Shown in pieces: positions 1-6,504 of a stretch of 15,655 nucleotides of DNA. Every line of letters starts with the position of its first letter. Position 1 is the stretch's first letter. The position numbers and the translations under genes are program-made. Source of the stretch: Bacteroidota bacterium (GTDB lineage: Bacteria; Bacteroidota; Ignavibacteria; SZUA-365; JAADGX01); assembly GCA_027021285.1 (NCBI GenBank), contig JALUUP010000110.1, positions 1 to 15,655 of the forward strand, written 5' to 3'. The notes under the pieces were generated by a model. It had not been told where the DNA came from, made no database searches, and was given only the letters and a program-made list of their open reading frames with translations.

Positions 1-1785
1 ATACGCCGGATTCCTCCCGGTGGGATCGAAAAGCAGGCTGTCATCGGGCGAGTAATGCCCGGCGGAAAAAGCATCCACCAGCGCCTGGTCCGGGGCGGAT
101 GCATAGTTGAAGTACAGGATTCCCTTAGCGCCATAACACAGGGCGAGATACACGGACAAGCGGATTTCTTCCACTGTGGGCTCGCGCTGCTCCTTGTTGT
201 CGTAGAAGTCCGGCCGCGGTCCGCCGCATGGACGAAACGTGGTGCGCCACGGCCAGTTGGTTCCAAAACGCCATACGTGAGCTTGCGGAGTAAATATCCA
301 TGGCACTCCAAGATCACGCGAGATTTCCGCTGTCTGCCGCATCGGCTTCAAGAACGTGAACCCCATAAAATACGCGTAGGATTCCTCGTGCATGATCTTT
401 TCCACGGTCAACCCCCAGGCCTTTCTTTGCTGTCGCGATGTTTCGGCAAGGGCATTCTCCGTGAGGTAATACCCGGGATTCACCGTTCCATCGGGAAGAT
501 TTGGAATCGGCGTCACAAAGGGAGGCGGCATATTCACGTTGCACCTCCCGTTCAAACCCATGGAGTTACCATTAAAGCTCGCAAAAGGATACAGGTACAC
601 ACCGAAATACCTGACGCCGAGATCGCGGATGAGCCGTTTGACCCGGCGCTTTTCCTCGTTGACGATAGCGGTGTCCGGAGCCCCGATGCGCCAGAAATGC
701 GGCTGTACGTAGCAGAAGAGATCCACCGCACCCCCGGTTTCCTTTCGCAGAAGAGCATTGACGAGACGGATTGAATACGCGATGTTTCCCTGGTCCGAAC
801 CAAGCTCGGGACCTGCAATTTGCCACACAGGCGGGTGATTGTAGTATGTGCGTGCCCTCGACTCCAGGCCCTGGCGTAACCTGCGGCCCGGCGACATGGG
901 GTTTGCCAGTTCCGGATTGAAGAATTCAAAAGCCTTGAGACTGCTGAGAGCGACATAATCCACCTCGACGTTGGCGCCGGTTATCTCCACGCGAACCACG
1001 ACGTCTCGATCTATCCCCGGCGCCCTCCGGAATCGAATCTCGCCCGCTTTGACTTCGGCAAAAGATTCCGGGACGTCCATCTCGTTCAACGTAAAACGTT
1101 CCTCCTGCGTTTCTCCCTCTTTACGCGTTTGCAGATGCAAGACGATTTCCAACCGCGCATCATTCGCCGTTCTTTTCAGTCGCGCCGAAAGCACGTACAT
1201 GGTATTGCGCTGGAGCATACCCTCGGGTGATCCCTCGTCGATAATGTCCAGGCTGTATCGCGCGATCCCCGCCGCCGAAAAGACCCGAACATTGGATGGA
1301 TACGGTTCTCCCGGTAGCGGGATCTCCGGCACATCAAGCATCAGGTACTTCGCTTCTTGCCGATACGCAGGCTTTCCTTCGCCGGTAAACAGCTCAGCCT
1401 GGTACTGAAAGCGCTCCAGCCATGCGGCGTGCACATACCCGTCGTACAGGATGAGACGCGAAATACCGCGGTCATCCGTTCCCCGGATACTGTCCAGGAT
1501 TCTTTCGAACACACTATCCGTTTTTCCGAGACCACTGACCGCAGCGTGAATCGTGTTAAATCGAAGGTGGGAAACCAACCGGTCCATTGACGGAATATCA
1601 TCGAAATCGTAGATCGTCACGTTGTTCTTGTAATGCTCTCTCATCTCGATGCCGGTGACATCCGTCACACCGTATGCGCCGAGTAAAAAGAAATCGAGCG
1701 TTCCGCGGTCCTGTGCTGCGAGGGTCAGAACAGCCGTGATGGCAAACACAGAGACGAGACGCAATCGAGCCAGTGTGATTTTCAA
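1..1785 (-). CDS. Secreted protein of unknown function with possible glycoside-hydrolase-like TIM barrel (3' end cut by window edge)
   Basis: One reading frame stays open without a stop from 1785 to the left edge, giving 595 residues and no C-terminus. I chose the TTG at 1785-1783 because GGAGG lies 10 bases upstream and residues 2-24 then form a good signal peptide (a K/R-rich start, then a hydrophobic stretch ending in TLAAQ). Another in-frame TTG lies 30 bases upstream. Residues ~156-295 look like a beta-sandwich or carbohydrate-binding module, ending in VEVDYVALS. Residues ~390-562 carry strand-like motifs such as YFGVYLYPF and CYGAKGILYFNY, of a kind seen in TIM-barrel glycosidase-like proteins. 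An exported carbohydrate-active protein is therefore an inference; I do not recognise the family and cannot name catalytic acids. It follows the carboxyltransferase gene on the same strand after 113 bases. A T9SS sorting domain may lie beyond the edge. Confidence 0.8.
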   Translation of the reverse strand, partial: MKITLARLRLVSVFAITAVLTLAAQDRGTLDFFLLGAYGVTDVTGIEMREHYKNNVTIYDFDDIPSMDRLVSHLRFNTIHAAVSGLGKTDSVFERILDSIRGTDDRGISRLILYDGYVHAAWLERFQYQAELFTGEGKPAYRQEAKYLMLDVPEIPLPGEPYPSNVRVFSAAGIARYSLDIIDEGSPEGMLQRNTMYVLSARLKRTANDARLEIVLHLQTRKEGETQEERFTLNEMDVPESFAEVKAGEIRFRRAPGIDRDVVVRVEITGANVEVDYVALSSLKAFEFFNPELANPMSPGRRLRQGLESRARTYYNHPPVWQIAGPELGSDQGNIAYSIRLVNALLRKETGGAVDLFCYVQPHFWRIGAPDTAIVNEEKRRVKRLIRDLGVRYFGVYLYPFASFNGNSMGLNGRCNVNMPPPFVTPIPNLPDGTVNPGYYLTENALAETSRQQRKAWGLTVEKIMHEESYAYFMGFTFLKPMRQTAEISRDLGVPWIFTPQAHVWRFGTNWPWRTTFRPCGGPRPDFYDNKEQREPTVEEIRLSVYLALCYGAKGILYFNYASAPDQALVDAFSAGHYSPDDSLLFDPTGRNPAY

Positions 1786-1898
1786 TGCCGGCTTGCCTCC
1801 ACGATGAATGGTCAATGCTAAACAGGACTGATTGCCGCGTTTGCCGTCTCCAGCCGGTGCATGGAAGACGTTCAGGCGCGTCGGAATCGAACTCCGTT

Positions 1899-3446
1899 TT
1901 ACAGCGGGATGTTCCCGTGCTTTCGCTTGGGATTCGTATCGACCTTGTTTTCCAGCACCCTCATGGCGTGTATCAAGCGGGGCCGGGTTTCAGAAGGGAG
2001 TATGACGTCGTCGATGTAGCCGTATTCTGCAGCAATGAATGGATTGGCGAATTTCTCCCTGTACTCGCGCGTCTTTTCTTCGATTGCCGCTTCCCTGTCC
2101 TCGGCTCGCATGATGTCTTTCTTGAAAATGATTTCCACTGCTCCTTTGGGCCCCATGACGGCGATCTCCGCCGAGGGCCAGGCAAAGTTGAAATCGCCGC
2201 GGATGTGCTTCGAGTTCATGACATCGTAGGCGCCGCCATAAGCCTTGCGCGTGATCACGGTAACCTTGGGTACGGTGGCTTCGGCGAAAGCGTATAACAG
2301 TTTTGCCCCGTGCTTGATGATGCCGCGCCACTCCTGGTCGGTGCCCGGAAGGAAACCCGGAACATCCTCGAACACGACAAGGGGGATGTTGAACGCGTCA
2401 CAAAACCGGACGAACCGGGCGCCCTTGAGCGAGGAATCGATGTCGAGAACACCCGCAAGCACCGCGGGCTGGTTGGCGATGACGCCTACCGGACGACCAT
2501 CGAGACGCGCGAACCCGACCACGATATTGCCCGCGTACAGTTCCTGCACTTCGAAAAACTCCCCGTCGTCAAACACGCGCGTGATGACATCCTTGATGTT
2601 GTACGGCTTGTTCGGATTGTCGGGAACGATGGAATCCAGCTCCTGGTCGCAGCGGTTTGGATCGTCGGTGGGAACGAGGCGGGGAGGATCTTCCATGTTG
2701 TTGGACGGAATGTAACTCAGCAGCGTACGGATTTTTTCCAGGGCTATGCCCTCGTTGGCGCAGGCGAAATGTGCGACACCGCTTTTCGTCGCGTGGGTGA
2801 CGGCCCCGCCCAGTTCCTCGAACGTGACCTCTTCGTGCGTCACGGTTTTCACGACGTTCGGCCCAGTGACGAACATGTAGCTGGTGTTTTCCACCATGAA
2901 AACGAAATCTGTGATCGCGGGCGAATACACGGCGCCACCCGCACAGGGTCCGAGCACGGCGGAAATCTGGGGAATAACACCGGAAACCAGGGTGTTGCGC
3001 AAGAAGATGTCGGCGTAGCCGCCGAGGCTTACCACGCCCTCCTGGATCCTGGCGCCGCCGGAGTCATTCAGACCGATGACGGGCGCTCCGACTTTGAGGG
3101 CCATGTCCATGATCTTGCAGATCTTCGCCGCGTGCGCACCGGACAACGATCCCCCGAACACGGTGAAATCCTGGCTGAATACGAATACCAGTCTTCCATT
3201 GATCGTACCGGACCCGGTCACCACCCCGTCACCGAGATACTTTTGATCGGCCAGCCCAAAATCCGTGGCACGATGCTGCACGAACATGTCCACCTCCTTG
3301 AACGACCCGTCGTCGAGCAAAAGATTGAGGCGTTCGCGCGCAGTTAGCTTTCCTTTCTTGTGTTGAGCTTCAAGTCGTTCTTTACCGCCTCCGAGAAGCG
3401 CTTTTTCCCGCATCTCGGCCAGGTGTTTTCGATTAGCTTCTGACAT
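1899..3446 (-). CDS. pccB: Acyl-CoA carboxylase carboxyltransferase subunit (propionyl-CoA carboxylase beta / methylmalonyl-CoA decarboxylase alpha type)
   Basis: The 515-residue protein has the full length and architecture of the PccB/MmdA family: two crotonase-fold halves that move a carboxyl group between carboxybiotin and an acyl-CoA in the cytoplasm. The N-terminus has the family motif KGKLTARERLNLLLDDGSF (residues 31-49). The first half has DFTVFGGSLSGAHAAKI (93-109), NDSGGARIQEG (127-137) and GPCAGGAVYSPAITDF (167-181). The second half has FEDVPGFLPGTDQEW (359-373) and RKAYGGAYDVM (400-410), and the chain ends in KHGNIPL, common in this family. Asp408 sits in the YDVM motif where, as I recall, propionyl-CoA-preferring enzymes carry Asp (Asp422 in Streptomyces coelicolor PccB), which favours propionyl-CoA. 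It could instead be the decarboxylase subunit MmdA; sequence alone does not separate them. No biotin carboxylase or biotin carrier gene is in the window. Upstream lies a membrane coiled-coil gene 27 bases away. No strong Shine-Dalgarno precedes the ATG. Confidence 0.95.
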   Translation of the reverse strand: MSEANRKHLAEMREKALLGGGKERLEAQHKKGKLTARERLNLLLDDGSFKEVDMFVQHRATDFGLADQKYLGDGVVTGSGTINGRLVFVFSQDFTVFGGSLSGAHAAKICKIMDMALKVGAPVIGLNDSGGARIQEGVVSLGGYADIFLRNTLVSGVIPQISAVLGPCAGGAVYSPAITDFVFMVENTSYMFVTGPNVVKTVTHEEVTFEELGGAVTHATKSGVAHFACANEGIALEKIRTLLSYIPSNNMEDPPRLVPTDDPNRCDQELDSIVPDNPNKPYNIKDVITRVFDDGEFFEVQELYAGNIVVGFARLDGRPVGVIANQPAVLAGVLDIDSSLKGARFVRFCDAFNIPLVVFEDVPGFLPGTDQEWRGIIKHGAKLLYAFAEATVPKVTVITRKAYGGAYDVMNSKHIRGDFNFAWPSAEIAVMGPKGAVEIIFKKDIMRAEDREAAIEEKTREYREKFANPFIAAEYGYIDDVILPSETRPRLIHAMRVLENKVDTNPKRKHGNIPL

Positions 3447-3473
3447 GATGTACGCTGAATTCTTTCCGGTTGG

Positions 3474-4289
3474 TTAGGATTGGAGTTTTTCTGGGGATCG
3501 GGATGCTTCCAGCTCCCTGTCGAACATCTGCGAGAAGTTCGATTCGATTTCCCGAACCGTTTCTTCGGTCATCTCAACCTCCAGCATCAGGGAATCAATC
3601 TGGCCCGTCAACTCGTCGGGGTCCTTGATGGTCAGGGACTGCTCCTTAAGAAGCAGAACGAATTCCTCGATGGTTTCCAACTGCGTTCGCACTACCTTGG
3701 CGTCTTCGCGGGCCTTGGCGATTTTTTCCAATCTTTTCTCCAGGATCTCCACTTGCTTTTCCTTGATGTCCCGGACACGTTGAGGATCGCTTTCCAACTC
3801 GGAGCGCAGGCGTTTCAACTTATTGTCGATTTCAGAGGGATCCGCGCTGACCAGGTACGCCTCGTAAGCGGCAAGACTCTGAAGCATATTCAGGTAGCGC
3901 TGGAGAAGAGATTCCAGTTTGCCCGCCACTTCGTCGAGGAACATGCGGCTGGTCGTATTGAAGCGCTTGTAGTTTTCGCGGATATTCTGGCACACGCGGT
4001 ACATGCGATAATATCGCTTCTGGTCGTCTTTCGGCAGTTGCTGCAGCTTGGACTGTAACTCCTTTTGCGAACGAACATGCGTCCGTTCCTCAAGTTGCAG
4101 GGCGACACGCTTCCGGTACCAGGGGATGGCGGGAGCGATGACGAGATAGCCGATTTCTACGCCTGCCGCAATGAGGGCTGGGATCCAATTCCATGACACA
4201 AGCGAAAACAGACCGGCTCCCACCATAGCAATGATGTTGTATTGGGACGTCAGGGCCGCTTTTAATGCCTTAAAGTAATTCACTGACAT
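3474..4289 (-). CDS. Membrane-anchored coiled-coil protein of unknown function
   Basis: I do not recognise a named family. The 271-residue protein begins with two hydrophobic segments (about residues 16-33 and 36-55), which would form a hairpin in the inner membrane. It continues with a long, highly charged helical region (about 62-260) rich in Lys, Glu, Leu and Arg, with several heptad-like stretches such as EKQVEILEKRLEKIAKARED. Both termini are probably cytoplasmic, with the coiled coil inside the cell, by the positive-inside rule (RKR after the second segment). There is no signal peptide and no catalytic motif. The ATG at 4289 has AGAGG seven bases upstream. The gene ends 27 bases before the carboxyltransferase gene, so the two are probably co-transcribed; a scaffolding or membrane-tethering role is only a guess from that linkage. 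Confidence 0.85.
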   Translation of the reverse strand: MSVNYFKALKAALTSQYNIIAMVGAGLFSLVSWNWIPALIAAGVEIGYLVIAPAIPWYRKRVALQLEERTHVRSQKELQSKLQQLPKDDQKRYYRMYRVCQNIRENYKRFNTTSRMFLDEVAGKLESLLQRYLNMLQSLAAYEAYLVSADPSEIDNKLKRLRSELESDPQRVRDIKEKQVEILEKRLEKIAKAREDAKVVRTQLETIEEFVLLLKEQSLTIKDPDELTGQIDSLMLEVEMTEETVREIESNFSQMFDRELEASRSPEKLQS

Positions 4290-4751
4290 GTCTCACCCTC
4301 TCCATATCCTTGGAAACGTATTCAGACAGGCGCACCGATTCGTGTGCTCGGTGGTTTGAACGTTGGAAGCGCAGGATTTGTCACTCGAATCGACTCCTCC
4401 AGAATCCCTTCGATACCTGTTTCTGGCCTGTTCCGGCATTTGAATATAGAGAAATGGTTTCGGCCAAGCAAGATTGACACGAGACACCGGTTCATACGTT
4501 TCTACACCACGCATGTGCCCATCACAGATCATCGTGTCACGTATAGACTCAAGAACAATCTCTCCTTGTTTTTCGGTAGGCAAGTATTTATGTTATCGTG
4601 CTGGTATTACTAAACGTGGAAATATTCTGAACATGCTCTGTCAAACAACAATGGGAAATTGTTTGCATCCCGTCGTTGACAGCAATACTTTCACCGGCAC
4701 ACTGCGAGAAATAGAACAAGGACCGTTTAATCACTACCAGGGGAGATCAAC
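4290..4751. other. Divergent intergenic region, no convincing gene
   Basis: These 462 bases separate the minus-strand coiled-coil gene from the plus-strand small membrane-protein gene. They should hold promoters for both directions; I find a credible one only for the plus strand (4663-4691). A short inverted repeat, CACCGA/TCGGTG with a 9-base loop, lies at 4333-4353, in what would be the leader of the minus-strand transcript. Short open frames on both strands overlap each other, lack a good ribosome binding site and have Cys-, Arg- and Thr-rich translations unlike real proteins, so I leave them out. Confidence 0.6.
4663..4691 (+). promoter_or_regulatory. Putative promoter of the small membrane-protein gene
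   Basis: TTGCAT (4663-4668) and TACTTT (4686-4691) are separated by exactly 17 bases and lie about 60 bases before the ATG at 4752. With the preceding T the upstream element reads TTTG, as in the Bacteroidota -33 box. The downstream element fits TANNTT, the core of the Bacteroidota -7 box TAnnTTTG. The call rests on pattern only. Confidence 0.4.
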
Positions 4752-5159
4752 ATGCGAAAAAACAGGCACGTTGTTGTTATCAGCATATTCTTCTTGATCT
4801 ACGGTGTCCTCGACTTCGCCACGTTTTCCATCGAACTCGCCAATCTTCGATTCCGGTTTCCTACCTTTGCCATCCTGATCCCGGTCGGCATAGGTCTGAT
4901 AAAGAAACAAGCATGGAGCTGGTACGCAGCTCTGTTCATGGCATTGCTATCGGCATTAACAGCGGTTATCATTGCGTTCCTGCTGATCAGGACACCGGAA
5001 GGGGAAGCGTTGCCCGTAATGATACTCTTTTCTTTCCCCATCGAGATGACACGAAACATGTTGATACTGTACACCGGCACCTCTCTTCTTTTTTCATTCT
5101 ACGTATTCATCGTATTGATCAGGCGGAATGCACGGGAGCTGTTCTGTACCGGCTCATGA
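4752..5159 (+). CDS. Small integral membrane protein of unknown function
   Basis: This 135-residue protein is mostly hydrophobic. I see four likely membrane helices at about residues 7-27, 36-50, 57-79 and 104-123, with short loops, a basic N-terminus (RKNRH) and a basic tail (RRNARE). No enzyme motif or known family is recognisable. The start is secure: GGGGAG lies six bases before the ATG and the charged start leads straight into the first helix. It has its own putative promoter and lies about 165 bases before purM, which has another, so the two need not be one operon. Confidence 0.8.
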   Translation: MRKNRHVVVISIFFLIYGVLDFATFSIELANLRFRFPTFAILIPVGIGLIKKQAWSWYAALFMALLSALTAVIIAFLLIRTPEGEALPVMILFSFPIEMTRNMLILYTGTSLLFSFYVFIVLIRRNARELFCTGS

Positions 5160-5259
5160 AAGCGAACCAGTGAGGAGATATCATCCAATTTCTCAGCGAT
5201 GGCGCTTTCGGGGTTTCCCACATGTTCTGCTCATCTCGTTGCGTAATCGCATGAACATC

Positions 5260-5288
5260 TTGTTACATTCTCGAATTCATTCTATTTT
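5260..5288 (+). promoter_or_regulatory. Putative promoter of purM
   Basis: TTGTTA (5260-5265) and TATTTT (5283-5288) are 17 bases apart, and the downstream box continues GG (TATTTTGG), close to TAnnTTTG. It ends 36 bases before the purM start, so the untranslated leader would be short. No purine riboswitch or PUR-box-like structure is evident in this small space. Confidence 0.45.
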
Positions 5289-5324
5289 GGCTTGACGTTG
5301 TTGCATTGAACTCCAGGGCAATCG

Positions 5325-6326
5325 TTGGGAAAAACATACAAATCCTCCGGTGTTAACATTGATGCCGGTGAAGAGACTCTCCGCCGAATCAAGAGAACCG
5401 TCGCGGAAACGTTTACGGCATCCGTTCTTACTGACCTGGGCGCGTTCGGCGCTGTATACGACGGCCGGTTTTCCGGCTACCGCGAACCAGTCCTGGTTTC
5501 AAGTGTTGACGGCGTCGGTACCAAGCTCAAAGTCGCCGCTCTGTTCAACCGCCATGACACGATCGGGCAGGACCTGGTCAATCACTGCGTAAATGATATC
5601 CTCGCCTGCGGCGCCCGTCCGTTGTTTTTCCTCGATTATTTCGCCACCGGCAGACTCGATCCGGCTGTTGCCGAACAAGTTATCACCGGTTTGGCCGTCG
5701 CATGCAAACAAAACGAGTGCTCCCTCATCGGTGGAGAGTCGGCGGAAATGCCCGGCATGTATGCTCCCACCGAATACGACATCGCTGGCACTATCGTGGG
5801 CATCGCCGAAAAATCGAAGCTGCTGACCCGCAACCTCGTACAAACCGGAGATCGTCTCATCGGTGTGCGTTCTTCCGGACTCCATACCAACGGGTACTCC
5901 CTGGCAAGGGCGGTACTTCTGGAGCATTTCAGCCTGGACTCATACTTCGACGAACTCGGCTGCGACCTGGGAACGGAGTTATTGAAAATCCACAGGTCTT
6001 ACTTCCACGTTTTTGCACCCATGCTGGACCGAGGTCTGTTGCACGGTCTGTCGCACATCACGGGGGGCGGCATCGTGGGAAACACCCGGCGCATTCTCGC
6101 CCAGGGGCAGAGACTTTCCATCGACTGGAACGCCTGGGAACGCCCACCGATTTTCACGATGATTCAAAACCTGGGCAAAGTTCCGGAAGAAGACATGCGC
6201 CGCACGTTCAACCTGGGCATCGGTGCAATTGCCATCGTCAGCGACAAGAAGGCCGACACCGTGTTTACCCTTCTTCGGGAAAGCGGTGAAAACCCGGTGT
6301 TCATGGGTGAAGTCGTAGCGGAGTAA
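5325..6326 (+). CDS. purM: Phosphoribosylformylglycinamidine cyclo-ligase (AIR synthetase)
   Basis: PurM catalyses the fifth step of de novo purine synthesis, the ATP-dependent closure of FGAM to aminoimidazole ribonucleotide in the cytoplasm. The 333-residue product has the usual family length and signatures: YKSSGVNIDAG at the start (residues 5-15), SSVDGVGTKLKVA (59-71), ACGARPLFFLDYFATGRLD (94-112), IGGESAEMPGMY (135-146), RSSGLHTNGYSLAR (182-195) and HITGGGIVGNTRRIL (244-258). Most of the ATP- and substrate-loop residues of the PurM/AIRS fold are therefore present. The start is a TTG, chosen because homologues begin just before YKxxGVxIDAG and a stop codon lies in frame 16 bases upstream; the ribosome binding site is a weak AGGG. 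It stands alone with no other purine genes beside it. Confidence 0.96.
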   Translation: MGKTYKSSGVNIDAGEETLRRIKRTVAETFTASVLTDLGAFGAVYDGRFSGYREPVLVSSVDGVGTKLKVAALFNRHDTIGQDLVNHCVNDILACGARPLFFLDYFATGRLDPAVAEQVITGLAVACKQNECSLIGGESAEMPGMYAPTEYDIAGTIVGIAEKSKLLTRNLVQTGDRLIGVRSSGLHTNGYSLARAVLLEHFSLDSYFDELGCDLGTELLKIHRSYFHVFAPMLDRGLLHGLSHITGGGIVGNTRRILAQGQRLSIDWNAWERPPIFTMIQNLGKVPEEDMRRTFNLGIGAIAIVSDKKADTVFTLLRESGENPVFMGEVVAE

Positions 6327-6343
6327 CCGAAACGATTTTTCAC

Positions 6344-6374
6344 TTGCATACACGCGCTTCCACTAATATCTTTG
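6344..6374 (+). promoter_or_regulatory. Putative Bacteroidota-type promoter of the subtilase gene
   Basis: TTGCAT (6344-6349) is followed after 17 bases by TATCTTTG (6367-6374), an exact match to the Bacteroidota -7 consensus TAnnTTTG with TTG at the expected -33 distance. It implies a leader of about 120 bases before the ATG at 6505. This is the best match of the recurring promoter pattern in the window. Confidence 0.5.
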
Positions 6375-6504
6375 ATAGACGTTATCCTTTCTGTCTGCCC
6401 TTGCAAGGATGAAACGCAATCCGGCTCTCCTGCGAATGCCGTGAGTGAAACCATTGTGCCATACTCAAGTGTTAGACAGATACCCACATAAAAGGAATCC
6501 GTAC

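Noticed and set aside
55..774. Long plus-strand open frame (239 codons) at the left end
   Set aside because: It lies antisense within the continuous 595-residue minus-strand gene, which has a signal peptide and protein-like composition; the plus-strand translation is low-complexity and Arg/His-rich.
1875..1900. GGAGTTCGATTCC on the minus strand, resembling a tRNA T-arm
   Set aside because: The stem does not pair over five bases, and the sequence that would hold the rest of the tRNA is the coding end of the carboxyltransferase gene.
2310..3347. Plus-strand open frame of 345 codons
   Set aside because: It is antisense to the carboxyltransferase gene, which is unmistakable by family motifs; long shadows are expected in GC-rich genes.
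4293..4583. Minus-strand frame of 96 codons and overlapping plus-strand frames (4344-4613, 4474-4797) in the divergent intergenic region
   Set aside because: They contradict each other, lack good ribosome binding sites and have Cys-, Thr- and Arg-rich translations with no domain signal.
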